From assembly GCA_002482005.1 (NCBI GenBank), contig DLFD01000093.1, positions 9,486 through 38,921 on the forward strand: a stretch of DNA of 29,436 nt. Reading direction: 5' to 3'. Below are positions 16,980 to 24,700 of this stretch, piece after piece. Source of the stretch: Lachnospiraceae bacterium UBA7729 (lineage in GTDB: Bacteria; Bacillota; Clostridia; Lachnospirales; Lachnospiraceae). Each line of letters opens with the position of its first letter. Within the stretch, counting starts at the first letter, position 1. The notes beneath the pieces are model-generated. The model was given only the letters and a program-made list of their open reading frames with translations, made no database searches and was not told where the DNA came from. A program made the position numbers and the translations under genes.

Positions 16980-18380
16980 ATGAAACATGTACAACCTGCA
17001 AGAATCAGCTATTTCTTCGGCAAGGGCTACACTGATCTGAAGAACACGATCAAAGATGCGTGGAAGCTGAATGTCAGAGAGATCAAGAATCAGGCAGAGA
17101 AAGTCTCGTTCGAGGGCTTTTTCTCGATCAAGGGCTTTACTGCAGCAATGGCGCTTCTCTGCATCCTGATCTTCGGAAGCCTGATCACAGCGATGACGAC
17201 AGTCTTTCATACCATCATCCTATCGATCTTCTTCGTGATCATCTACATCCTGTTCGGGATCATCTGGCTGGTCGACCGGATCTATATCCTGGCGCACAGG
17301 ATCTCCAACGCATGCCCGAATCCGGACTGCCAGGCACATTTCCTGATCCCGGCTTATATATGTCCGAACTGCCACAGAGTCCACACCCGCCTGGTCCCAG
17401 GCAGGTACGGCATCCTCAAGAGAAGGTGCCTCTGCGGAGAAAAGCTGCCGACTACCTTCCTGAACGGAAGAAGCAAACTGCAGGCGTACTGCCCGGTGTG
17501 CGGAAGCTCCCTGACCGGGGACACCGGAAGCCGCCAGTATGCGATCCCGATCATAGGAGGACCGGATGTCGGAAAGACCTGCCTGATCAACATGGGCGTC
17601 AAGACCCTGCTTCAGGATGTCGCCCCGCAGAGCGGCTGGGACCTCTCCTTTATGTCGGAATCCGACAAGGCTGAGTACTTCTCGGTCGTCCAGGGGATGC
17701 TGAAGGGTGTCCGCCCGATGAAGACGGATAAGGATGCCCTGACAGCTTACCAGCTGATGCTGAATCTGCCGAACGATAAGATCGGACGTCGTATCTACAT
17801 CTACGATATCTCCGGAGAGATGTTCTCCAACAGCGGAGACATTCAAAGGAACAAAGCCTTCTCATATGCGGACGGTTTCATCTTCCTTATCGACCCTCTG
17901 ACCATACCGGACTTCAGCATGAAGGTCTCCGACAAGGTCAACTTCGATTCCTACGGGGCAAGCTCGAAGGACTTCGATGATATCTTCGATGTCATGCTCA
18001 ATAACCTGCAGATCATGTTCAACATGAAGCCGGAAGACGTCATGAAGAAGAATCTGGCAGTTGTTATCAATAAATGTGACATTCCGACTCTGAATGAGCA
18101 GATCGGTCCCGCGGCTGCGGAATCCTACATGGCTGCAAATCCGGACTGCAAGTCCGAGGGCGATGCCGAGAACGAGCTTGTCCGGAGCTTCCTTGAGGAG
18201 AACGGAGAGGGCAACTTCGTCAGAACGGCGGAGGCACGCTTCCGGAACGTACGTTACTTCGCCTGCAGTGCACTTGGCCACAACAAGGAAGGCGTGACTT
18301 TCCAGGGTTATGGGACCGAGGCTCCGTTCCTCTGGATCCTGGAGGAGATCGATCCGAAGATCCGTGCAACGGTCCGGTGA
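16980..18380 (+). CDS. Membrane-anchored zinc-ribbon GTPase, double-GTPase (DO-GTPase2-like) family
   Basis: A 466-residue protein. Two hydrophobic segments at about residues 55-105 form a hairpin anchor. A cysteine-rich zinc-binding region follows (CPNPDC, CPNC, CLCG, CPVCG, about 115-185). The GTPase domain has G1 GGPDVGKT (193-200), G3 DISGE (from Asp276), G4 INKCD (from Asn364) and a G5-like FACSALG. It shares the zinc-ribbon-plus-GTPase plan with the gene at 12936 but is clearly a different family. GGAG lies about 9 bases before the ATG, and the stop overlaps the next start (TGATG). It probably recruits the system to the membrane. Confidence 0.8.
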   Translation: MKHVQPARISYFFGKGYTDLKNTIKDAWKLNVREIKNQAEKVSFEGFFSIKGFTAAMALLCILIFGSLITAMTTVFHTIILSIFFVIIYILFGIIWLVDRIYILAHRISNACPNPDCQAHFLIPAYICPNCHRVHTRLVPGRYGILKRRCLCGEKLPTTFLNGRSKLQAYCPVCGSSLTGDTGSRQYAIPIIGGPDVGKTCLINMGVKTLLQDVAPQSGWDLSFMSESDKAEYFSVVQGMLKGVRPMKTDKDALTAYQLMLNLPNDKIGRRIYIYDISGEMFSNSGDIQRNKAFSYADGFIFLIDPLTIPDFSMKVSDKVNFDSYGASSKDFDDIFDVMLNNLQIMFNMKPEDVMKKNLAVVINKCDIPTLNEQIGPAAAESYMAANPDCKSEGDAENELVRSFLEENGEGNFVRTAEARFRNVRYFACSALGHNKEGVTFQGYGTEAPFLWILEEIDPKIRATVR

Positions 18381-19213
18381 TGGGATGGATGGAAGATGGC
18401 GCAAGGGTACAGGCTTTCCTGGTCCTGCTGAGGCTTACGGCAGAAGGGTCCGTCCTTCTGCTTGCGGTCGGGAGCGTCCATGAGCTTGGCCATCTGATCG
18501 GAGGCCTGATCAGCGGGTATTCTTTTCTTGCTTTTCAGGTTGGCTTCCTCGAGCTGGTGAAGGACGGGCAGAAGTTGTCGCTCAGGCTCCGCCGGTGGGA
18601 TTCCCACTGCTACATGTTCCCTGCGGGGGACGGACAGGCAGAAGACCTGCCCAGGTCACGGAAGAACTGTGAGCAGACAGGCAGGCTGCAGTCGAACTGT
18701 GAGCAGACAGGCAGGAAGCAGTCAGGCAGACCGCAGACAGGCAGGCTGCAGTCGATCCGGCAGGAACGTCGACTTACGGATGAGAAGAGAAGCGAGGGCT
18801 GGAAAGCTTACCAGCTGGGCGGTATCATAGCCGGCCTGGCGGGGCTGGCGGTGACAGCGCTGTATCCTGCTCTGGCGCATCCCGGGGCATGGATGAGGCG
18901 GGTCCTATGTGCGGCGTCTGTCCTCTTTCTGCTTCAGGTCCTGGCGAACGGTATTCCGAGGTTCCGGGGGAAAGTACCCGGAAACGACAGTGCGTTCTTC
19001 ATCGTCCTCGGCCAGGACGCGTGCATGAGAGAAGAGTACCTGCTTTATCTTCAGGTCTACCGGGAGTATTATCTCGGACACGGGCCGGAAGCGGCTAAGA
19101 AACTGGAGGACGCATACCAGCAGAAGAGCCCTCCGGGTCCGCGGTATCTGGACCTGTTTCGGAATGAGATCAGATCGATTACTGGCGATAATATGAAGAA
19201 ATCGGGAGACTAG
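18380..19213 (+). CDS. M50-like intramembrane zinc metalloprotease
   Basis: A 277-residue membrane protein. The zinc motif HELGH lies at residues 34-38 at the end of an N-terminal hydrophobic helix. Further hydrophobic helices lie at about 140-185, followed by NGIPRFRGKV (Asn190) and GNDSAF (Asp203). This resembles the second zinc-ligand motif of site-2-protease-like M50 enzymes. I chose the ATG at 18380, which overlaps the previous TGA; a GTG at 18377 would add one residue. A Gln/Arg/Thr-rich loop (about 90-130) carries recent repeats and looks unstructured. Such enzymes cut single-pass membrane proteins; both the gene before and the gene after encode membrane proteins that could be substrates. 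Confidence 0.75.
   Translation: MGWMEDGARVQAFLVLLRLTAEGSVLLLAVGSVHELGHLIGGLISGYSFLAFQVGFLELVKDGQKLSLRLRRWDSHCYMFPAGDGQAEDLPRSRKNCEQTGRLQSNCEQTGRKQSGRPQTGRLQSIRQERRLTDEKRSEGWKAYQLGGIIAGLAGLAVTALYPALAHPGAWMRRVLCAASVLFLLQVLANGIPRFRGKVPGNDSAFFIVLGQDACMREEYLLYLQVYREYYLGHGPEAAKKLEDAYQQKSPPGPRYLDLFRNEIRSITGDNMKKSGD
18665..18754 (+). repeat. 30-bp direct repeats in the M50-like gene
   Basis: Two near-identical 30-bp units starting at 18665 and 18695, plus a diverged third copy ending near 18754, encode the NCEQTGRLQS-type loop of the M50-like protein. They keep the frame and lie between membrane segments. Confidence 0.85.
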
Positions 19214-19218
19214 CGATT

Positions 19219-20706
19219 ATGTATTGTGCATACTGCGGAGAACAGTTAAGGGATGATTCAGCCTTCTGCGACGCATGCGGGCAGCGGGTGAAGAATAACG
19301 GAGAGTATATCAGCGGACGGGTCAGCGAGACGCCGGTCCAGAATCCTACTGGAAGAGGCGGCGACAAGTCCATGGGGATCTTCGGGGTGATCCTGATCAT
19401 GGCAGTCGGGATCTTTTCCCTTGGAAACATATTCTTTATGCTGAGTTCGTATCTGCATACAGGGAAGGCGCTTACCTATTGGGAAAGGCTGCTGGCAGGG
19501 GAGAGTCTTACCTATACCGATACCTACACGGGCGGCTACAGTGGTGATACTTACGTAGATGACACCTACACAGGCGACGCGGGAACTGTGGACGATACCT
19601 ATACGGACGATTCGTACACGGATGACGCCGGGGTAGTCGATGACACTTACACGGACGATGCCGGTGTGACGGATGATTCGTATTCGGGTGATGCTGCGGT
19701 GGCAGATGATTCCAATACAGATGATGCGGTGGTCACGGATGATTCGTATTCGGATACTGCTGAGGACACGCTTGTCCAGGATGAGATGGGTGTATACCAT
19801 ATCGATTCTCCGGCAGATCTTGCTTCCATGGCTGAGAATCTTGATGGGGCTTATGTCCTTGACAGCAATATCGACGCATCTGCCTATGAAGAAGGATGGA
19901 CGGCGATCGGGACCGAGGCTGCCCCGTTCACGGGAAGCCTGGACGGCCAGGGATACTCCATCTACGGGCTTAGCAGCAATGCAAGCGTGGATGACAGCAT
20001 CAGCTTCGGTCTGTTCGGAGTCATCCAGGATGCCCAGATCAGCAATGTCTGGATCAGCGGAGCATATTATTACATCACTGCTTACGGCAGCACAGACCAG
20101 TTTGCGAATGTCGGAGGCATCGCAGGCGAGGCATATTCCTCTACGATCACGAACTGCTACGTATCGGGAGATGTGACGGCGTGCGGCGACGGCAACTCAT
20201 ACGCAAGGGCCGGCGGAATCACTGGTGCAGTCGATAACGGAAGCACGATCCAGAACTGTGCGGTCTCCGGAACGGTCTCGGCACTCTGTGCAGCTGTCAA
20301 GAATGCGATGGCTGGCGGTATCTCAGGCTGGTGCAACGGCTCATCCTCCGTCGTCAACTGCGCGGATCTGGCTTCCATCAGTGCAGATGGAAGCATGTAT
20401 GATGATGAACAGGGCTATGCATACGCGGCAGGGATCGTGGCTTCCGGAGAAGAGTTCGAGATCAGAGGATGCGGAGTCTTTACTGACTCGATCACTTCCT
20501 CCTGGCTGGGATCCATCATCAGTCCGTTCGGGACCCAGAGCACAAACTATACGAGCGGATACGTAACTCTCTCTTCAGCAGAGACGCAGGACAATGACAT
20601 GTATCAGGTAGACAGCAGTCAGCTGGGCGATACAAACTACCTGATGAATGAGCTGGGATGGGAGAGCGGATTTGCAGACGGATTCGTGAGACTGTACCAG
20701 GCATAA
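19219..20706 (+). CDS. Zinc-ribbon, single-TM protein with Asp/Thr/Tyr repeats and GLUG motifs
   Basis: A 495-residue protein. It begins with a zinc ribbon (MYCAYCGEQL...CDACGQRV), then has one TM helix at about residues 52-79. A long repetitive Asp/Thr/Tyr/Ser-rich region follows (about 95-185, D-D-x-Y-T-D-D-A-G-V-type units). The C-terminal domain contains GLUG-type repeats: GGIAGEAYSSTITNCYVSG, GGITGAV...QNCAVSG and GGISGW...VVNC, which predict a beta-solenoid. With the zinc ribbon inside, the repeats and GLUG domain would face outside, so it could be a surface sensor. The M50-like protease just upstream might cut its TM segment. It is the last gene before the terminator region. Confidence 0.72.
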   Translation: MYCAYCGEQLRDDSAFCDACGQRVKNNGEYISGRVSETPVQNPTGRGGDKSMGIFGVILIMAVGIFSLGNIFFMLSSYLHTGKALTYWERLLAGESLTYTDTYTGGYSGDTYVDDTYTGDAGTVDDTYTDDSYTDDAGVVDDTYTDDAGVTDDSYSGDAAVADDSNTDDAVVTDDSYSDTAEDTLVQDEMGVYHIDSPADLASMAENLDGAYVLDSNIDASAYEEGWTAIGTEAAPFTGSLDGQGYSIYGLSSNASVDDSISFGLFGVIQDAQISNVWISGAYYYITAYGSTDQFANVGGIAGEAYSSTITNCYVSGDVTACGDGNSYARAGGITGAVDNGSTIQNCAVSGTVSALCAAVKNAMAGGISGWCNGSSSVVNCADLASISADGSMYDDEQGYAYAAGIVASGEEFEIRGCGVFTDSITSSWLGSIISPFGTQSTNYTSGYVTLSSAETQDNDMYQVDSSQLGDTNYLMNELGWESGFADGFVRLYQA

Positions 20707-20721
20707 GCAGACAAAGCGGAA

Positions 20722-20770
20722 GGGGACAGGTACCACCAGAGAGATCTGAATAGTACCTGTCCCCTTTTTT
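20722..20770 (+). terminator. Rho-independent terminator at end of the cluster
   Basis: GGGGACAGGTAC (20722-20733) pairs perfectly with GTACCTGTCCCC (20753-20764) and is followed directly by six T. The 19-base loop is longer than usual. It sits 15 bases after the stop of the GLUG gene. Confidence 0.8.
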
Positions 20771-20783
20771 GTACGGCGACGAG

Positions 20784-20827
20784 CCACAAAGCGCCGCCCA
20801 TGCTTGCATGGGAAGGCGCTTATGTGG
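20784..20827. repeat. Hairpin with two stacked stems
   Basis: CCACAAAGCGCC (20784-20795) pairs with GGCGCTTATGTGG (20815-20827), and inside it CCCATGC (20797-20803) pairs with GCATGGG (20806-20812). No T-run follows. It is the second of a series of adjacent hairpins. Confidence 0.75.
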
Positions 20828-20830
20828 CGA

Positions 20831-20871
20831 CCGCGAACATCGAGTGCGCATAGCGCACGAGATGTTCGCGG
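20831..20871. repeat. Perfect hairpin CCGCGAACATC/GATGTTCGCGG
   Basis: An 11-bp outer stem (20831-20841 with 20861-20871) encloses a 6-bp inner stem GTGCGC/GCGCAC (20844-20849 with 20853-20858), separated by a small GA/GA internal loop. There is no T-run. Confidence 0.8.
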
Positions 20872-20880
20872 CGTAGACGG

Positions 20881-20915
20881 ATGCAAAAAGGCCGCCAGTG
20901 GCGGGCTTTTTGCAT
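20881..20915. terminator. Bidirectional terminator-like hairpin between convergent units
   Basis: ATGCAAAAAG-GCCGCC (20881-20896) pairs with GGCGGG-CTTTTTGCAT (20900-20915), with one mismatch. The GC stem is flanked by A5 and T5, so it can end transcription in both directions. It lies where the + strand cluster meets the - strand TetR gene. Confidence 0.75.
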
Positions 20916-20954
20916 GAAAGTTACGAGCCGCATGGGGCGACCATGCTTGCTTCT

Positions 20955-21611
20955 TTAATTGACCCAATCGATATGCTCCCGGCAGTAGTCCAGGAAGCGG
21001 TCGACGTCCGCATCGACGATCCATTCGTCCGTATTCCGGATGATCCCGTCGATCTTTTCATTCGAATATCCCAGAAACTCGAGGATGGCGCGGATGTGGT
21101 GCGGGCAGATGAAGCGGTAATCGATGCCAAGCTCGTCCTGATGCTGGTAGAGGTGCATGCTTCCGCCCATAGCGAATGTAAGCGCGCATCTGAGGTCCAG
21201 CAGCCGGTACTTCCGGCCGTCTTCCGAGCGGCGCAGCCAGCTGCAGATCGCCTCGATCCATGCATCGAGAAGCTCCGGTGAGGAGATCGTCGTCAGCAGG
21301 AACTGCTTCAGACGGAATGTCCTGTCTGTGGCGGCAAAGAAGAGCATGTTAAAGTCTGAGATCTTCTGGAAGGGGTCATCTCCGGAGAAACCGAGCTCAT
21401 CCATATAGCCGGAAGAAGCATCAAGAAGAGCGGACAGCATCTCACGGATCAGGTCGACTTTCTGGGGATAGTAGCGCTGCAGAAGAGATTTGTTGATCCC
21501 GGCAGCATTCGCGATGCCGCTGAGCGAGATCTTATCATAGGGTGCTTCTTCGAGCAGGCTGTATACGATGGAAAGGATCTTCGTCCTGCGTTCCTCATTC
21601 CTTGGCGCCAT
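20955..21611 (-). CDS. TetR/AcrR-family transcriptional regulator
   Basis: A 218-residue protein with an N-terminal TetR-type helix-turn-helix: ILSIVYSLLEEAPYDKISLS, then IANAAGINKSLLQRYYPQK, followed by a helical ligand-binding domain. I chose the ATG at 21611 because AAAGGAGG lies 4 bases upstream of it. A GTG eight codons earlier would place that site inside the gene. It is the third gene after the two flavoproteins on the same strand, about 75 bases behind the second, with a hairpin in the gap. It likely represses this unit. The ligand is unknown. Confidence 0.85.
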   Translation of the reverse strand: MAPRNEERRTKILSIVYSLLEEAPYDKISLSGIANAAGINKSLLQRYYPQKVDLIREMLSALLDASSGYMDELGFSGDDPFQKISDFNMLFFAATDRTFRLKQFLLTTISSPELLDAWIEAICSWLRRSEDGRKYRLLDLRCALTFAMGGSMHLYQHQDELGIDYRFICPHHIRAILEFLGYSNEKIDGIIRNTDEWIVDADVDRFLDYCREHIDWVN

Positions 21612-21615
21612 AAAG

Positions 21616-21623
21616 CCTCCTTT
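21616..21623 (-). promoter_or_regulatory. Ribosome binding site deciding the TetR start
   Basis: AAAGGAGG on the - strand, four bases before the ATG at 21611. It argues against the upstream GTG at 21635 as the start. Confidence 0.75.
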
Positions 21624-21630
21624 AATAAAT

Positions 21631-21658
21631 CCCACCGGCGAGCTTTCATACCGGCGGG
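21631..21658 (-). terminator. Weak hairpin between flavoprotein and TetR genes
   Basis: On the - strand CCCGCCGG and CCGGTGGG pair (one G-T) around a 12-base loop and are followed by ATTTATT. It could partly stop transcription and lower regulator expression relative to the enzymes. Confidence 0.45.
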
Positions 21659-21685
21659 ACAGAAATAACAGAAATTACAGGAGGG

Positions 21686-22909
21686 TTACTGGTTGCTTGC
21701 GTTACCGCCCAGATCCAGATGAAGGACTTCCATCATGTACTTGGCAGCGGTGTCGCCGAACATGATCTCCGGATATCCAGGCTGTGCCTTGACATACCGG
21801 AAGAAGTCTTTCATGACTTCCTCCTTGTTCAGAAGTTCGTCACGGAACATTGCGTTGAACCCGAGAGACGGATTCAGAGCCTGTTCAGCCAGCGGCTGGT
21901 ACTTGCTCAGCTCGGAGAAGTCGAAGTCGTCCTTCTTGTCGCACTCTGCGATGACGTCAGCGGCGATCTTTCCGCCGGTCATAGCGGATGGGATACCGTA
22001 TTCAAATGCGGTCTCTGCAGCTCCGATGGAGTCGCCGATCGCGATCGCGCCAGGAACAACACCCTTTCCAAGCTTTCTGGAACCCGGAAGCCTCCAGCCT
22101 CTGAACTTGTCGATCAGGGTAGCATGTGCAAGCCTTTCCTGTCCGAACTTTGTGTTGTTCTTCCAGTATTCGTAGAATTCCATCGAGGAAAGCCCCGTCT
22201 CACGAAGCGCCTTCTCGGTGATGGTAAGACCCAGGACTGCCTGTTTTCCGCCGTAATGCGGGTTCAGCCATGTGGTGCAGATCGGGCTCCATCCATTGAG
22301 CCCCATCGGTACATAATACTCCTCAGCCATATGCGGGGCAAGCCCTTCAACGCCGTCTACGTAAGCGCGGAAGCAGTACATAGTCAGGTCCGGATCATCC
22401 GGGAAGAGACCAAGCTGTCTGGTCAGCTCACTGTGGGAACCGTTCGCGATGACGGTGACGTCCGCCTCGATATCCATCGGCTGATTGTGGTACAGGCCAT
22501 GGACACCCTTCACGACGCCTTTTCTCATGATCAGGGAAGTCGCTTCAAAGTTCTCCATGAAGTCAGCGCCTTCCTTGATGGCTGCACGCCGGATCCAGTC
22601 GTCGGTGAAACGACGGGTCGCGATCATAGCCGGAGCCGTTCTCATATCGACGTAGTCTTCATGACGGTCGATCAGACGGAACTCGGTAATCTCGCAGGCC
22701 TGATATTTGATCATCTCATCGTAAGCGCCCATCTCCTTCAGCATCGGATAGAGGGCAGGTACATAGACGCCGCCGCAGATCTTGTCACGCGGCCAGGTCT
22801 CCTTATCAACAAACAGAACATCAACTCCGTGTTTTGCCAGATAATATGCTGCAGTGCTGCCCCCCGGGCCTGCGCCGACGACAAGAGCAGTTCTTCTAAT
22901 CGTACTCAT
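21686..22909 (-). CDS. FAD-dependent oxidoreductase, geranylgeranyl-reductase/FixC family
   Basis: A 407-residue flavoprotein. The FAD-binding Rossmann motif ALVVGAGPGGSTAAYYLAKH lies at the N-terminus, followed by WPRDKICGG, the P-R-x-K-x-C-G-G signature of geranylgeranyl-reductase-like and FixC-like enzymes. A second FAD contact is GVVPGAIAIGDSIGAAETAF. Relatives reduce isoprenoid double bonds or pass electrons to quinone or ferredoxin; the substrate cannot be told here. It lies 15 bases after the Fe-S flavoprotein gene on the same strand, with AAGGAGGAG upstream of its ATG. The pair probably works as an electron-transfer couple. Confidence 0.85.
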   Translation of the reverse strand: MSTIRRTALVVGAGPGGSTAAYYLAKHGVDVLFVDKETWPRDKICGGVYVPALYPMLKEMGAYDEMIKYQACEITEFRLIDRHEDYVDMRTAPAMIATRRFTDDWIRRAAIKEGADFMENFEATSLIMRKGVVKGVHGLYHNQPMDIEADVTVIANGSHSELTRQLGLFPDDPDLTMYCFRAYVDGVEGLAPHMAEEYYVPMGLNGWSPICTTWLNPHYGGKQAVLGLTITEKALRETGLSSMEFYEYWKNNTKFGQERLAHATLIDKFRGWRLPGSRKLGKGVVPGAIAIGDSIGAAETAFEYGIPSAMTGGKIAADVIAECDKKDDFDFSELSKYQPLAEQALNPSLGFNAMFRDELLNKEEVMKDFFRYVKAQPGYPEIMFGDTAAKYMMEVLHLDLGGNASNQ

Positions 22910-22924
22910 TCCTGCATCTCCTCC

Positions 22925-24613
22925 TTATCTCTTCACCATGGATATGACATCACCCTCAGGGCAGACCGTCTGACAGACGCCGCATCCGATGCACTTGTCC
23001 TGATCGATCAGGGCATAGCCGCAGCCGAGGCAGCGGAGCTCTTCTTCGTAAGCCTGCTTTGCGGTATAGGTGATCTCAACATCATCAAAGTTCTCGATCC
23101 TTTCCTCTGCCTTCTGCATCGGACGGACATGACGTCTGGTCTTTCTGCGGTTGCATGGATAGATCTTCTCATCACGAGGAGCGGCGACGAGAGAGTGTTT
23201 TACTTCCGCATTGCGGAGTCTGCGTCCCTGGATGGCGGCGTCGACTTCGAATGCAGCCTTTCTTCCGGATGCCAGTGCATCGATAACAGAGCAAGAGCCG
23301 CCTGCGATATCGCCCGCGTAGAAGACCGTCTTTCCGTCAGCTTCCGGGAAGATCCTGTCTGCGTACTGACCGATCGCGACGATGATGAACTGGGTATCGA
23401 GATGGACAGGATTCTCATCATCTGTGGTGAAGCTGATCTTTCCATTCTCGTCTTTTTCAAAGTGTGTGACCTTCACAAGGTCGATTCCCTCGAGGGTGTT
23501 GACACGGCCGGTATAAGCCTTCGGGCTATAGCCTTCCATGAACTTTACGCCTTCTTCTTCGGCTTCCTTCTTCTCCCACTTGTGGGCCGGAAGATATTCG
23601 CCCTCCTCAAGGGAGACGACGGTAACCTTCTTTGCTCCGAGACGGAGAGCCATACGTGCGGTATCCATCGCAACGGACCCGCCGCCGATGACGACGCCTT
23701 CCCGTCCTTCGACTACGAAGTTCTGGTGAGGCATCCTGTAGGTATTCTGGTCATTGTTCGCGAAATCCATGAACTGGATCGCGGTGTAGACTGCATCATA
23801 GTTCCACTTCGGGACCCAGGTGATCTCTTTTCCGTGAGGAGTTCCGGCTGCGACGACGATCGCATCGTACTCATCCTGAAGCTCACTTATCTGTTTTTTG
23901 CCGAGGACGGTCTCGCACTGAATCTTCAAGCCTGCTTCCTGGAGCTTTTTGATGTCACGGCGGACTGCTTCACGCGGAAGACGGAATTCAGGGATCGCGC
24001 GGACAAGGGCTCCGCCCGGTTCCACATTGCCCTCAAATACGGTTACATCGTATCCGAGAGCAGAAAGGAAATGTCCTGCCGAAAGTCCTGCAGGACCTGC
24101 GCCGATGACGGCAACCTTCTCATCGTGAAGGCGCGGATACTTCGGACGTGTGTACTCAACGTTCTCATCCAGATAACGCTTGATGCCTCTGATCGCCATC
24201 GGGTCGTCGACCAGGACACCGCACTTGCAGACCTGCTCGCACGGATGATGGCAGATATGAGAGCATACGGACGGCAGCGGATTCTTCTCCCAGATCGTCT
24301 TGAAAGCTGCCTCGTCCTTGCCGTTTCTGGCAAGACCGATGTAGCCCTGCGGGCTGATGCCCAGAGGACATGCTGTCGTGCAGGACTGCTTGGTGCAGAA
24401 CGCATCGATGTCGGCCAGTCTCATGACAGGCTGGTCGGTACATTCCGGACATACACGGCAGATCCAGCGCTGAGCTTCGGTGATCGCTTCCACCGGACAG
24501 TTGACTCTGCAGGTTCCGCAGTTAATGCACTTCTTCGTATTGACCGAAGCAACATAGCCGCGGTCGAGTGTATATTCCGGAACCCCTTCTTTTCTGATAC
24601 TGATATTGCCCAT
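22925..24613 (-). CDS. Fe-S/FAD NAD(P)H oxidoreductase (GltD/NfnL-like) with ferredoxin domains
   Basis: A 562-residue protein. The N-terminus has a 4Fe-4S ferredoxin motif (CINCGTCRVNCP), then the cysteine-rich GltD-type Fe-S region (CTKQSC..ACP, CSHICHHPCEQVC). The core has FAD motif VIGAGPAGLSAGHFL, NAD(P)H motif VIGGGSVAMDTARMAL and second FAD motif YAGDIAGGSCSVIDALASGRKAA-type. The C-terminus has another ferredoxin motif (CIGCGVCQTVCP). This plan is that of glutamate synthase small subunit/NfnL-like proteins that move electrons from NAD(P)H to Fe-S partners. No glutamate synthase large subunit is nearby, so the acceptor is more likely the adjacent FixC-like protein. The ATG at 24613 is set by AGGAGG seven bases upstream. 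Confidence 0.88.
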   Translation of the reverse strand: MGNISIRKEGVPEYTLDRGYVASVNTKKCINCGTCRVNCPVEAITEAQRWICRVCPECTDQPVMRLADIDAFCTKQSCTTACPLGISPQGYIGLARNGKDEAAFKTIWEKNPLPSVCSHICHHPCEQVCKCGVLVDDPMAIRGIKRYLDENVEYTRPKYPRLHDEKVAVIGAGPAGLSAGHFLSALGYDVTVFEGNVEPGGALVRAIPEFRLPREAVRRDIKKLQEAGLKIQCETVLGKKQISELQDEYDAIVVAAGTPHGKEITWVPKWNYDAVYTAIQFMDFANNDQNTYRMPHQNFVVEGREGVVIGGGSVAMDTARMALRLGAKKVTVVSLEEGEYLPAHKWEKKEAEEEGVKFMEGYSPKAYTGRVNTLEGIDLVKVTHFEKDENGKISFTTDDENPVHLDTQFIIVAIGQYADRIFPEADGKTVFYAGDIAGGSCSVIDALASGRKAAFEVDAAIQGRRLRNAEVKHSLVAAPRDEKIYPCNRRKTRRHVRPMQKAEERIENFDDVEITYTAKQAYEEELRCLGCGYALIDQDKCIGCGVCQTVCPEGDVISMVKR

Positions 24614-24620
24614 AAGAATT

Positions 24621-24626
24621 CCTCCT
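24621..24626 (-). promoter_or_regulatory. Ribosome binding site deciding the oxidoreductase start
   Basis: AGGAGG on the - strand, seven bases before the ATG at 24613. A start 26 codons further upstream would add an unrelated leader and lacks such a site. Confidence 0.8.
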
Positions 24627-24674
24627 GTTTTCATCCTCCGGGCGGCGCCTGACCCATCAGATGTATCTATGAAA

Positions 24675-24690
24675 CGTATACACGTATACA
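24675..24690. promoter_or_regulatory. Tandem CGTATACA pair, candidate operator
   Basis: Two adjacent copies of CGTATACA, each with the palindrome GTATAC, form an imperfect larger palindrome. They lie just past the expected transcription start of the candidate - strand promoter, a typical place for a repressor. The TetR encoded at the end of the unit is the obvious candidate binder. Confidence 0.4.
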
Positions 24691-24700
24691 ATATAAGATA

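Noticed and set aside
21719..24652. A 977-codon open frame on the + strand
   Set aside because: It is antisense to two clear flavoprotein genes whose motifs are intact on the - strand, has no domain I recognise and no ribosome site. It arises from codon bias of the opposite strand.
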